Source: DYEP01 sp040755615 (lineage in GTDB: Bacteria > Bacillota > Sulfobacillia > DUSP01 > DYEP01). From it: DNA of 64,000 bases. Positions 1 to 8,013 of this stretch are shown here, one piece after another; position 1 is the stretch's first letter; each line of letters opens with the position of its first letter. The position numbers and the translations under genes are program-made. The stretch is taken from positions 10,048 to 74,047 of the forward strand of contig JBFMAL010000007.1 of assembly GCA_040755615.1 (NCBI GenBank), written 5' to 3'. A model generated the notes under the pieces. The model saw only the letters and a list, made by a program, of their open reading frames with translations. It ran no database searches and was not told the origin of the DNA.

Positions 1-32
1 TCGAAGAACCGCCTCATGTGCTGGTACCCCCC

Positions 33-1349
33 TTATTTAAACTGAGGGAGAAACTCTCTGTGTGCTTCGAGGTAATCCTTTAGAATTCTCTCGGCAGTAG
101 GAATCGACGGGACCAGGGGATGAGTAATGAGCGCAAGCAGCGCCTTACGCTGTGAACCCTCGAGTGCAGCCTCGATAGTGAGCCTCTCGTACTGACTTAC
201 CACCTGCATGAGCCCGAGCATCCAGGGTTCCGGCTCATCTACGGGAAGGGGAGTTGCACCCTGCCGCCCCAGCTTGCACGGTATCTCAACGATAGCGCCG
301 GGATCCATCCCGCGAATGCTGTTTCCGTTCGGGACGTTTACCACGAACTCCTCCTGCGTATCGTTGGCGATGGCGGACAGGACAGATACCATCATATCCG
401 CATGCCAGTCACCGCCCCTGTGTTTCCACAGGTCGGGGTCATGCTCTTTTGACACGGCTGCATAGTGTGACAGCAATTCTTCTTCTATTTCCATGACCTC
501 TTCGGCCCGGGTCTTGGAGAGCCGGCTCTGCTCCTTGACAATTTCGTCGGTGAGGTAGTAGTACTGGAGGTAAGGAGAAGGCAGCACTCCCAGCCCCTCC
601 GCAAGCCGGAGGACTTTCAGGATCTCATTCACGTCCTTCTGACTCACTCCTACTACTCCGGAGGAGATCAGTTGCTGCGGTATCCCGTTTAAGAGCTTCG
701 CCATGCTCAGGAGCCTCGGAAGTATGTCTGTGCCTCCGTGAAGTATACGGCGTACCCATCCGAGATGGTTCAGTCCCACGTAGTCAAGACGCAACGAGTT
801 TACAGGCACCCTTTGTACCTGGGCAACCAGGTATGAAATAGCCGCGGGAATATCACAAATGCTCAGCACGCGGATGCCCGATCGCGCTTTGATCCCCCCT
901 TCAACCATCCCTGTGGGGTTGGTGTAGTTGATGAGCCACGCCTCGGGGCACAACTCCTCCATATCCCTCGCCACATCTACCATGACAGGTATGGTCCGAA
1001 GCGCCATCGCGAATCCGCCGGGTCCCGTGGTCTCCTGGCCGATCACCCCGTATTTCATCGGTATCCTCTCATCAAGATGCCTTGCAGCCAGCCCGCCCAC
1101 CCGGATCTGGCAGAGAACGAAGTCCGCCCCGGCCAGAGACTCCCGCCTGTCCGTAGTCAGCGCCACCGTGGTGCCAGGGGATTTCTTGTTCATCATCGCC
1201 ACGACCAGCTCGCCCACGATATCCAGTTTGCGCTTATCCACATCCATCAGTACAAGCTTGTCGACAGGTACCCGTTCCTTCAACCTTATGAGGGCTTCTA
1301 TGAGGCCGGGCGTATAAGCGCTGCCCCCGCCCAAAATCGTAATGTTCAA
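33..1349 (-). CDS. GH4 family glycosidase, 6-phospho-beta-glucosidase-like
   Basis: About 438 aa, the normal GH4 length. GH4 enzymes hydrolyse (phospho)glycosides by an NAD+- and Mn2+-dependent redox mechanism in the cytoplasm. Visible are the Rossmann start GGGSAYTPG (7-15), GQETTGPGG (104-112), NYTNPTG (141-147), CDIP (165-168, the metal-binding Cys position) and VGLNHLGW (191-198, with the catalytic-region His). The GQETTG and GLNHLGW motifs resemble the 6-phospho-beta-glucosidase branch more than alpha-galactosidases. The frame stays open upstream to about 1850, but that part is phage remnant. A TTG at 1347-1349 lies 8 nt after a GGGGAG ribosome site (1358-1363), so I start there; the GTG at 1358 is too close to that site. 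No PTS or other sugar gene is next to it, so the substrate is inferred from family only. Confidence 0.85.
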   Translation of the reverse strand: MNITILGGGSAYTPGLIEALIRLKERVPVDKLVLMDVDKRKLDIVGELVVAMMNKKSPGTTVALTTDRRESLAGADFVLCQIRVGGLAARHLDERIPMKYGVIGQETTGPGGFAMALRTIPVMVDVARDMEELCPEAWLINYTNPTGMVEGGIKARSGIRVLSICDIPAAISYLVAQVQRVPVNSLRLDYVGLNHLGWVRRILHGGTDILPRLLSMAKLLNGIPQQLISSGVVGVSQKDVNEILKVLRLAEGLGVLPSPYLQYYYLTDEIVKEQSRLSKTRAEEVMEIEEELLSHYAAVSKEHDPDLWKHRGGDWHADMMVSVLSAIANDTQEEFVVNVPNGNSIRGMDPGAIVEIPCKLGRQGATPLPVDEPEPWMLGLMQVVSQYERLTIEAALEGSQRKALLALITHPLVPSIPTAERILKDYLEAHREFLPQFK

Positions 1350-1439
1350 TGCGCTCACTCCCCGAAAAGTTTCATCGGTAAGGCTGGGATGAAGCCGCCG
1401 CAGTAGATTTTTTCTTGTTCCAGTGGTTCGACGCCAGAT

Positions 1440-1965
1440 AGCTTTTATCCTTTGCCGCGCCCCAGTACGTAGTTCGGATCGTGGTCTCTGAAACCGCCGA
1501 GGTCGGCGCTGGGCGCATCGAATACGGCCGCATAACCCACGCGCGGCGGGGCTGTGCCCTCCGCCCCGCACTTCCACCTCGATCAGGTAGGCTCGCCGCT
1601 CCATCTCGGGTATGCCAGACCGCTTGAGTTCAGGCGGCTCCACGTCCGTGTCCCTCAGATGAGCCGCAAGGTGCTCGTATACACCCGGCTTGTCTGAATC
1701 CGGAATGGTTGTGCCGCCACGGGCTCCGTTGCGAACCGCTATGCCGGTACGGCAGGCGGTTACGTTAACAGCGCCGATATTGCCGTCGGCATCCACCTCG
1801 ATGGTGGATGAACCGGTACGCCGCCTTAATCTTCGGGGGGATCCCGCCAAGCGTAAGCCTTGCAGTGATAGGTTTCATCTTGGTCCAACTTAAGACGGAC
1901 CTCATTCGCAGGCCCGTCCCAGGATGCGTTGCTTGTCGGCGCATGGTGTATCGGAAGCGCTTTCC
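1440..1965 (-). pseudogene. Remnant of phage prohead protease / capsid-associated protein
   Basis: Minus-strand codons near 1735-1625 read NGARGGTTIPDSDKP..., VYEHLAAHLRD and EPPELK, the tail motif often found in phage capsid-linked proteins (NGARGG, IP, D+P, V..HLA.HYR, EPP). Directly after comes MERRAYLIEVEVRG and then, one frame over, VGYAAVFDAPSADLGGFRDHDP (about 1540-1475), which looks like the N-terminus of an HK97-type prohead protease (GYAAVF...DLGGF). The frame is broken at about 1555 and the conserved His/Ser core is missing. Both pieces lie in the order expected of a phage head module, next to the head-morphogenesis remnant. This is recognition by motif only, without a database search. 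Confidence 0.55.
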
Positions 1966-1995
1966 GGAATTCCATGCACAGTCACCTCGAAAAGG

Positions 1996-2706
1996 TCAAA
2001 CCCTACCGGTCGGTAGGGTTTCGATGGGCCTGAGCGCCCATAGGATATGTCTTGGGCCTACCGTGGTTCGTGGTATCCACGTCCAACCTTGGTAAACCGT
2101 CCCCGCCATAGCATCTCCTAGTGAGAATGTACTCATAAGGCCCTGTCGGTCATATACTGAGTTCGGTTCGGCTCTAATGGGCAAAGAACGCGCCTGCGCC
2201 ACCTTATGGTACCACTGCCGGCATCTGAAGTCACCATCCCACTCGCACCACCGATGCGCCGGCGGGTGCTTCACGTCGTGCCCTGGGATGAGTGGAGGTC
2301 TCTTCGCCCGCTGTTCTTCCCCGTCCGCTTCGAACGCCACGCCCTTCGGGATGTACGGAGTGTTGATGCCGACTGCTTTTCCGTCGAGTCTGCGGCAGTA
2401 AGGGCAACTTTGGCTGCCTGCAACCCATTGCACTCGGGTTATGCCGCCCGCCATGTACGCCATCATCGCAACCGCGTTTCCCGCGCGGATGGCTTCTTCC
2501 TGTGCAATCCCGGACGGTCAGGCTTGTCGCCACTCGTCAAACGTCTCCTGTAGCGCTTCCAGCCGGTTACACCCCTCGGCGACCAGCCGCAGCCTGCACC
2601 GCCTCCGCATAAGCCACAAAATCAGTCGGTTCTGCGGACTTCGCCACCATGTCCGCAGGCACCGTGTTGAGAGGTACTTACCTTGGCCGTCAGGTAAAGG
2701 ATTCAT
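1996..2706 (-). pseudogene. Broken phage head-morphogenesis (SPP1 gp7 / Mu F-like) protein
   Basis: The minus strand encodes a run beginning near 2560 with ALQETFDEWRQ, then an in-frame TGA (about 2516), then AQEEAIRAGNAVAMMAYMAGG, WVAGSQSCPYCRRLDGKAVG and ADGEE, ending near KHPPAHRWCEWD. The pattern WVA...SCPYCRxLDG, then HPP..H..C, is the C-terminal zinc-binding signature of phage minor head proteins. The N-terminal third is frame-shifted (MNPLPDGQGKYLST then out of frame). An internal stop plus a frameshift make it a pseudogene. With the neighbouring prohead-protease remnant it marks a decayed tailed-phage prophage. Confidence 0.7.
1998..2021. repeat. Perfect 10-bp inverted repeat
   Basis: AAACCCTACC (1998-2007), loop GGTC, GGTAGGGTTT (2012-2021). 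The arms match perfectly. It covers the last codons of the phage head-protein remnant on the minus strand. No T-run follows on either strand, so it is not a standard intrinsic terminator; a protein-binding operator or IS scar is possible. Confidence 0.5.
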
Positions 2707-2840
2707 GTTTTCGAGTTCCCTTATGTGATCGGCGTTAAACCATCCCCATTGCCGGAGGCACGCTGCTGTCTTTAGTATCTCGACCTTAGGATGTCTTAGG
2801 AATGGTTCCTGCTGGTTCTTGACTTTCGCCCGGGATTATA

Positions 2841-2869
2841 TTACTCTGTAAATAGGTTTATGCTATAAA
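2841..2869 (+). promoter_or_regulatory. Possible sigma-A promoter of the exporter cassette
   Basis: TTACTC (2841-2846), 17-bp spacer, TATAAA (2864-2869), 30 bp before the first start codon of the cassette. The -35 is weak, so this is only a candidate. Confidence 0.3.
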
Positions 2870-2899
2870 CAACTTTATGATGATGTCGGAGGTGTACCC

Positions 2900-3556
2900 A
2901 TGAATGCCAGGGAGGACCTAAGAAAACTTGTCGACGACCTGGAAAACATTAAGGCCGCCATCGACAAGAGTAACAGCATATGGAAGTACGTCGACTTAAC
3001 CCGTAGAATCAGTCTTATCTTGCTCCTCAGCGGGGTCGCGATCACCTTGTTCTCAGCGGTAATCTACGCCCTGATACAGCGATACGGCGAATATGAAGCT
3101 GTCCCGGCTCATCTAAGAATTGCACTCTATGTATCTGTGGCAGTGGTCGCCGCGGCAATCGCGCTGGGCAAGATCAAGGGCGTGATGGATGAAACACGGA
3201 CCATACACCGGGATATGACTGTAATCCGGCTGGTCAAAGAGATCTATACCCCGCAGACGCTCTGCGTCTTGATCCCCTATATAACGGTCATTGCTCTGGT
3301 GGCGGTGTTCCTGAATAAGGGCGGTCATACCGCTTATGTCGTCCCGGCACTCTCCATCCTGTTTGGCCTGTTTCTCCTCGCCTTCGCGAATATATTTTTC
3401 ATGAAGGAACTGCTGGTGGTGGGCGACTGGCTTTTGGGTACAGGTCTTCTAACGCTGTTCATGGCGGGTACACTGCACCCGTTAATCGCCCTCATCCTCA
3501 CCTTTGGTCTGGGTCTACCCACGATGTACGTGGTCAACAGACTTTGGGGGAACTGA
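2900..3556 (+). CDS. Six-helix membrane protein of the ABC exporter cassette
   Basis: 218 aa, start ATG after GGAGGTG. A charged cytosolic N-terminus of about 35 residues is followed by about six hydrophobic segments (37-60, 72-90, 119-139, 145-168, 171-190, 192-213). I do not recognise the family. It is the first gene of a tight same-strand run: one base separates it from the winged-helix regulator, which is followed by an ABC ATPase and two permeases. Membrane proteins of this sort are often co-inherited with a cognate small HTH protein, so a sensing or regulatory role for the regulator/exporter unit is plausible, but that is inference from position only. Confidence 0.75.
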   Translation: MNAREDLRKLVDDLENIKAAIDKSNSIWKYVDLTRRISLILLLSGVAITLFSAVIYALIQRYGEYEAVPAHLRIALYVSVAVVAAAIALGKIKGVMDETRTIHRDMTVIRLVKEIYTPQTLCVLIPYITVIALVAVFLNKGGHTAYVVPALSILFGLFLLAFANIFFMKELLVVGDWLLGTGLLTLFMAGTLHPLIALILTFGLGLPTMYVVNRLWGN

Positions 3557-3557
3557 C

Positions 3558-3920
3558 ATGGCTGACCGAAATGCACCTGATTTCTCAGTCAACAAGATCG
3601 TACACGAGCAGGCTCGCCTAGCGATCCTGACCTACCTGGCCGGCAACAGGCAGAAGAAAGTCGCCTTTACGGATCTCAGAAAGAACCTGGACATGACGGC
3701 TGGGAACCTTTCCGTGCAGCTCCGGAATCTGGAAGATGCAGGTTACGTTAAGATCACCAAGACCTTCGAAGGCCGAAAGCCTCAGACAAGCGTATCCCTT
3801 ACGCTTTCGGGGCTCTCCGCATTGAAAACCTATATCGAGCAGATGGAGGCCATCATAAAGGCTATCAAGAACGGAGGTGCGGAAGACGTGTGCACAGATG
3901 AACAGAAAACGGATACCTAA
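3558..3920 (+). CDS. Winged-helix transcriptional regulator
   Basis: 120 aa. The ATG at 3558 is one base after the previous stop and has GGGGG upstream. The helix-turn-helix spans about 35-62 (FTDLRKNLDMTAGNLSVQL, recognition helix TAGNLSVQLRNLE) and the wing 63-83 (GYVKITKTF...TSVSLT). This layout matches the MarR/PadR-like winged-helix family of about 100 aa (HTH_34 type), which usually act as repressors of the adjacent transporter. A basic/hydrophobic C-terminal helix (88-104) could dimerise. It sits between the membrane protein and the ABC ATPase and is probably the local regulator of the cassette. Confidence 0.8.
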   Translation: MADRNAPDFSVNKIVHEQARLAILTYLAGNRQKKVAFTDLRKNLDMTAGNLSVQLRNLEDAGYVKITKTFEGRKPQTSVSLTLSGLSALKTYIEQMEAIIKAIKNGGAEDVCTDEQKTDT

Positions 3921-4052
3921 CCGCAGCGGCACCACGATACAAAAGCCTGCATCAACCGCGCCTTGGCGTTCACGGATCCTAAGGCCCGACCCAATAGCAA
4001 AGATTGGCAAATTCAGCACCGGGCAACCTGGGCTGAACCGGAGGTGGCATGC

Positions 4053-4907
4053 GTGATCGAAGTGAATGACCTGATCTTTACCTACCCCAGAGCACACCGG
4101 CCAGCGGTGAGAGGTATATCGTTTAGAATCGAAAGGGGCCAAATCTTCGGCTTCCTCGGACCGAGTGGCGCCGGCAAAAGCACAGTACAAAACCTGATGA
4201 TCGGTCTTTTGCCGACGCAGAAAGGCTCCATTCTCTACGATGGTAAGACCCTCTCGGACATGGGGAAGAGTTTCTTCAACCGGGTGGGGGTTTCGTTCGA
4301 ACACCCGAACCTGTACGAGAAGCTGACCGGAATAGAAAACCTGAGGTATTACGGCGGGCTCTTTGACAGGCCCGTTATCCCGCCGGAACAGCTGCTCGAT
4401 ATGGTCGGGCTGGGAGAGGCAAAGAACAAGAGAGCCGGAGCATACTCAAAGGGCATGAAGCAGCGACTTGTGTTTGCCCGCGCCATCATGAACAGACCGG
4501 ATATCCTGTTCCTTGACGAGCCCACAAGCGGGCTTGACCCCGGTACGGCACAGAGAATCAAGGAGATCATTCTAAAGGAAAGGGACCGGGGAGCGACTAT
4601 CTTCCTGACAACCCATAACATGTTCGCTGCGGATGAGCTGTGCGACGAAGTGGCCTTCATCAACGAAGGACAGCTGGTCGCCCAGGACAGCCCAAGAAAC
4701 CTGAAACTCAAGTACGGGCAGAAGGCGATTAAGGTAGAGTACAGAAGCAACGGGCAAATCAAGTCAGAGATTCTGTTTGTTGAGCGGGATGAAGACAGGC
4801 ACCGCCTCGGCCAGCTCTTGGACACCGGCACGGTCGAGACCCTGCACTCCCAGGAAGCCACTCTTGAACAGGTCTTTGTCAAACTGACCGGAAGGGGGCT
4901 TTCCTAG
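4053..4907 (+). CDS. ABC transporter ATP-binding protein (ABC-2 exporter)
   Basis: 284 aa. The frame is open from 3963, but a GTG at 4053 sits 8 nt after GGAGG (4040-4044), and the alignable domain begins there. Walker A GPSGAGKST (36-44), Q-loop region near SFEHPNLY (81-88), signature YSKGMKQRL (131-139), Walker B ILFLDEPTSGLD (151-162) and the switch His in LTTHNM (H188) are all intact, so it should hydrolyse ATP. The sequence style (IGVSFEHPNLY-like, THNMFAADELCD, then a short C-terminal domain) resembles the ATPases of drug exporters annotated as fluoroquinolone-export-like (the Rv2688c group). Two permeases follow at once; substrate unknown. Confidence 0.92.
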   Translation: MIEVNDLIFTYPRAHRPAVRGISFRIERGQIFGFLGPSGAGKSTVQNLMIGLLPTQKGSILYDGKTLSDMGKSFFNRVGVSFEHPNLYEKLTGIENLRYYGGLFDRPVIPPEQLLDMVGLGEAKNKRAGAYSKGMKQRLVFARAIMNRPDILFLDEPTSGLDPGTAQRIKEIILKERDRGATIFLTTHNMFAADELCDEVAFINEGQLVAQDSPRNLKLKYGQKAIKVEYRSNGQIKSEILFVERDEDRHRLGQLLDTGTVETLHSQEATLEQVFVKLTGRGLS

Positions 4908-4908
4908 A

Positions 4909-5958
4909 GTGACCGCGACACGAGGGTTTTACTCTTTACTCAAACAAGACCTTGTGGTAGCTCAAAGGAACGGCTTCTTCCTCGTGGTGCTGTGCCTCGC
5001 GGTAATCTTCGCCATCTTGGTCCGCTTCGTTATACCCGCCGAAGTGAAAGTGACTGCAAGAGAGTATGTAGTGGATCTCACGGAGGGGCAGGTCATCTCC
5101 GACCTTTTGGTGAGGAAGGGACTTGCAGACATATTGCTGCCCTCCGAGGAAGAACTGCTATCCCTCATGCAAGAGGACCGGAACACCCTTGGTATCGTGT
5201 TCCAAGGAAGCCGGGAGAAACCAGGCGCCGTGATACACTATCAGGGATACGAACCGAAAAAGGCACTGGCTGCACTTTCTGCGGCGGTGTCATCACTGTG
5301 GAACGAGGCGGGCGCGTTGGGGCGGCCGAGCTTCTCCACACCAGTACTGCTCCGTCCTGAAAGCAGCAAACTGCCGTTTAACCTGAGCATGATCCCGCTG
5401 CTTATGGTAACCGAAGTAGTGTTCCTGGGGTTTTTGTTCGTAGCGGTCATGGTGTTCCAGGAAAAAGCGGAAGGTAGCATCAGGGCTTACCGCGTGAGCC
5501 CTCGTGGGACCTGGACCTACATCCTGTCAAAGTCGGTGACCAACGTCATCCTGGCGTTGTGCTACGGGCTGCTTATTTTCCTGCCCACCATCGGGCCAAC
5601 GTCGAATCTTATCGCGGTGCTGCCTCTCATCATCCTGGCGAGCTTTTTAATGACTGTCGCAGGCCTGTCAATCAGCGTGTTCTTTGACAGCCTGTCGGAC
5701 TTTATCTACGCGGCACTGCCTATTTTCGTGCTCTTTTGCCTACCCGTCGCATCCTACTTCTTCCCAGCATTCAAAATGCCCGTGTTTGAGCTAATACCGT
5801 CTTACCCGCTGATGTTCGGGATACGGGAAATCCTGTTCCCAACGGGTAAGGCAGGGTTTTATGCGCCCATGCTGCTTCGTTTAGCCGCTGAGTCGGCCGT
5901 GGTGCTGCTCGTTGCAGGGTGGGCTGTGAACAGGAACCTCTTGAAGGAGGTACAATGA
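4909..5958 (+). CDS. ABC-2 type permease, subunit 1
   Basis: 349 aa, GTG start one base after the ATPase stop. One N-terminal transmembrane helix (about 22-41), an outer-face domain of about 120 residues (42-160) and then about five helices to the C-terminus, including QEKAEGSIRAYRVSPRG, the conserved loop between TM2 and TM3 of ABC-2 permeases (E/R-rich, S-P). This is the standard ABC-2 topology. It ends with a 4-bp ATGA overlap with subunit 2, so the two permeases are probably translated together and form the membrane heterodimer served by the preceding ATPase. Confidence 0.85.
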   Translation: MTATRGFYSLLKQDLVVAQRNGFFLVVLCLAVIFAILVRFVIPAEVKVTAREYVVDLTEGQVISDLLVRKGLADILLPSEEELLSLMQEDRNTLGIVFQGSREKPGAVIHYQGYEPKKALAALSAAVSSLWNEAGALGRPSFSTPVLLRPESSKLPFNLSMIPLLMVTEVVFLGFLFVAVMVFQEKAEGSIRAYRVSPRGTWTYILSKSVTNVILALCYGLLIFLPTIGPTSNLIAVLPLIILASFLMTVAGLSISVFFDSLSDFIYAALPIFVLFCLPVASYFFPAFKMPVFELIPSYPLMFGIREILFPTGKAGFYAPMLLRLAAESAVVLLVAGWAVNRNLLKEVQ

Positions 5959-6950
5959 TGCTACGCAGGATCGGAAACATGATTGCCAGAGACCTAAGGT
6001 ATGCTTCAAAAGAGAACATCCTGATTTACGTGATCGTGTTTCCCATCGTAATTACGGTGCTCCTTAGCCTGTTCCTTCCATCCCTTGAGGACATGGAGCT
6101 GACGTTTGCGCTAGATCCAGCAGTACCCCGGGAGGTGGCGGAGGGGCTTAGAACCTACGGACGAGTGCAGTACCATGATGGCCTCGCCCGGCTCAGCGAG
6201 AGGGTGCTTGAGTTCGATGACGTGCCAGGGATCTACGTAAGTGAGGGTAAGTATCGTGTGCTGCTCGAGGGAAACGAAGCGAGCTACGTCAGGGAGCTCC
6301 CCGGCGCCATCTTGGACCAGCTGCTATATGGTCGGGAGCTGGTAGAGGTGAAGATGCAGAGCCTCGGCGTAGGATCTTCGCTCACTCGGGAATTTGTAGT
6401 GATTCTGACCGTACTCGGGTCGGTGATCACCGGCGGGCTTGTCATAGCGCTCAGTATCGTGGAGGACCGGGAATCGCGGAGCCTTCAGGCGCTCGCAGTC
6501 AGCCCTCTGAACACCCTGGAATACCTGCTAGCCAAGAGCGCCCTCGGGTCACTGATTGCAGTGTTCCTCTCTCTGGCAAGCGCGCTCGTGCTCATGGGGA
6601 CTGCAATCAACTATGTGAGGCTAACCGCAGCCACGCTATCCTCATTGGGCATTGGGCTTCTGTTCGGGTTACTCATCGGACATGTCGCACATAACCAACT
6701 CACTGCCATTGCAGCGATCAAAATATTGATATTGCCTTTTACCGGGGTTCCGGTCGCCCTCTTATTCATACCGCAGAGCATTGAAAGGATGTTCTACCCC
6801 TTGCCGATGTACTGGTCATTTGAGTCGCTGTACAGGGTAGTCGTGGCTACAGACCTGCCGATTGTAACGACAAACCTGCTTTCCATCTGCCTTTCCCTAG
6901 CTATGATTTCTCTGCTGGTCCCAGGACTCAGACGGGCGTTTAGATTGTAA
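5955..6950 (+). CDS. ABC-2 type permease, subunit 2
   Basis: 331 aa. The start ATG (5955) overlaps the previous stop (ATGA) and lies 5 nt after AAGGAGG. N-terminal helix (about 22-42), outer domain (43-150), then helices near 155-180, 205-230, 240-260, 270-290 and 300-325. The loop VEDRESRSLQALAVSPL is the same ABC-2 landmark seen in subunit 1. It closes the five-gene unit membrane protein - regulator - ATPase - permease - permease. No terminator is obvious directly after it. Confidence 0.85.
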   Translation: MMLRRIGNMIARDLRYASKENILIYVIVFPIVITVLLSLFLPSLEDMELTFALDPAVPREVAEGLRTYGRVQYHDGLARLSERVLEFDDVPGIYVSEGKYRVLLEGNEASYVRELPGAILDQLLYGRELVEVKMQSLGVGSSLTREFVVILTVLGSVITGGLVIALSIVEDRESRSLQALAVSPLNTLEYLLAKSALGSLIAVFLSLASALVLMGTAINYVRLTAATLSSLGIGLLFGLLIGHVAHNQLTAIAAIKILILPFTGVPVALLFIPQSIERMFYPLPMYWSFESLYRVVVATDLPIVTTNLLSICLSLAMISLLVPGLRRAFRL

Positions 6951-6971
6951 CTGAGACGAGAGGTGAACCGG

Positions 6972-7080
6972 ATGTCCAATATTCCGACACGGGTGTGAGT
7001 GATCATCGTACTTGGAGTGGTCGCGTTACCGCTTAAGATCAAGGTCTGGAAGAAGATGCTAAAAAGGACGAGTGACTTCA
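6972..7080 (+). pseudogene. Decayed copy of a small membrane protein
   Basis: An ATG at 6972 reads MSNIPTRV, then TGA, then in the same frame VIIVLGVVALPLKIKVWKKMLKR. The second part matches the intact 37-aa protein at 7620 (VIIVAAVVMGGYIKIKVLKGMF) in order and character: a short hydrophobic stretch followed by K-I-K-V and a basic tail. Two related small membrane proteins therefore follow the exporter, and this one is interrupted by a stop. The reading frame is short, so the relationship rests on about 20 residues. Confidence 0.45.
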
Positions 7081-7600
7081 AGGATCCTGTTTCAATGTGG
7101 CTGGCCGGTGTTGCAGAAACTCACCGTCACTGACAGCTACGACAGGGTCGGCAGGGTGACGAGCGAGCGGAGGAACTTTCGCGAACGTCACCTGAAATAT
7201 CAGCCTCTTATGAACCCCCTAGCCCGGTGTTCGCGTACAACGCCGCAGTTCCACCTTTGTACAGGGTGCTTGCGAGCGGGATTGTGCTGGTGGATGTGTT
7301 GATGAACCAAGAAGTGCAGGAGCGAACCATACTGCCCTGTCGCATGACTTCGGGAACCGCAGGGAGCCCTGGTACTGGGCATAATCAGCGCTGGATAACC
7401 AGACATTGGCTTTGTCCGTCAAGCTCGCAATGCCGTACTCCCTACTCTGCTTTCTGTTTTTGTCCGAGAGGATCCGGCTTCTGTCTTGGGCTGTCCCGCT
7501 GCAGCGCACGATTTCATCGGCGGAGGCGAGTCAGGGCGGCCGGCGCTTCTCACGCTCAGCCCCAGTGATATGCCAGTAACAATACGAAACTCAAATTACG
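7081..7600. other. Degenerate stretch with no supported gene
   Basis: Both strands are broken by frequent stops. A plus-strand piece near 7227-7330 reads YNAAVPPLYRVLASGIVLVDVLMNQEVQERT, which has protein-like composition, but it is open at neither end and matches no family I recognise. Probably decayed coding sequence. Confidence 0.4.
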
Positions 7601-7619
7601 CTGAAAGGAGGTCTTGCCG

Positions 7620-7733
7620 GTGGAATGGTACTGGTGGGTGATCATCGTTGCCGCAGTGGTGATGGGGGGTTATATCAAGATAAAGGTCTTGAAGGGGATG
7701 TTTAGCAAAAAAAACGTACGCGAGGAAGAATAG
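7620..7733 (+). CDS. 37-aa single-span membrane protein
   Basis: GTG start 8 nt after a strong AAAGGAGG (7604-7611). Sequence: short aromatic N-terminus EWYWW, hydrophobic VIIVAAVVMGG, then KIKVLKGMFSKK and an acidic tail EEE. One membrane helix with a basic cytosolic anchor. Function unknown. A decayed relative lies 650 bp upstream, immediately after the ABC permease, so both may once have belonged to the exporter unit. The excellent ribosome site and the hairpin just after the stop support expression. Confidence 0.55.
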   Translation: MEWYWWVIIVAAVVMGGYIKIKVLKGMFSKKNVREEE

Positions 7734-7741
7734 GGGTAAAG

Positions 7742-7775
7742 AAGGGGCTGACCGAAAATGCGGGCCGGCCCCTTT
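7742..7775 (+). terminator. Possible terminator after the 37-aa gene
   Basis: AAGGGGC (7742-7748) pairs with GCCCCTT (7768-7774), followed by only a short T/C run. It starts 9 bp after the stop of the small membrane protein gene. Confidence 0.35.
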
Positions 7776-7853
7776 CCCCGCGCGGCCCGTGAAGGTGCCG
7801 TCGCATCCGGTGCACCACCAGGGGATACCTTGCGGGTTCCATGCGAAACGGTA

Positions 7854-7882
7854 TTGGTACCCCTGGGTTTGCATGCTACAAT
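7854..7882 (+). promoter_or_regulatory. Sigma-A-type promoter of the HD-domain gene
   Basis: TTGGTA (7854-7859), 17-bp spacer, TACAAT (7877-7882). It predicts a transcript start near 7889 and a GC-rich leader of about 125 nt before the gene at 8014. The leader contains a GGCT-ACTGGAC-AGCC hairpin and two CGCG/GCGAA-rich arms; I could not assign it to a known riboswitch. Confidence 0.45.
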
Positions 7883-8013
7883 TGGTAGTACAGATATGGT
7901 TCCCGAGAGGGCCACGGCTACTGGACAGCCCGGTTTTCGCGTGAAGTTCGCTTTCGCGGACGGCTGGGAGACGCAACCGCGGCGCTGCCTGGAGATGAGC
8001 AGAGGTAGAAGAC

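Noticed and set aside
1350..1850. Extension of the GH4 frame by 167 codons upstream
   Set aside because: The added residues are phage-remnant sequence out of phase with any GH4 homologue; a ribosome site is correctly placed for TTG 1349.
7883..8013. Cyclic-di-GMP riboswitch before the HD gene
   Set aside because: GGGAGACGCAACC recalls part of the class I motif, but the rest of the conserved core is absent.
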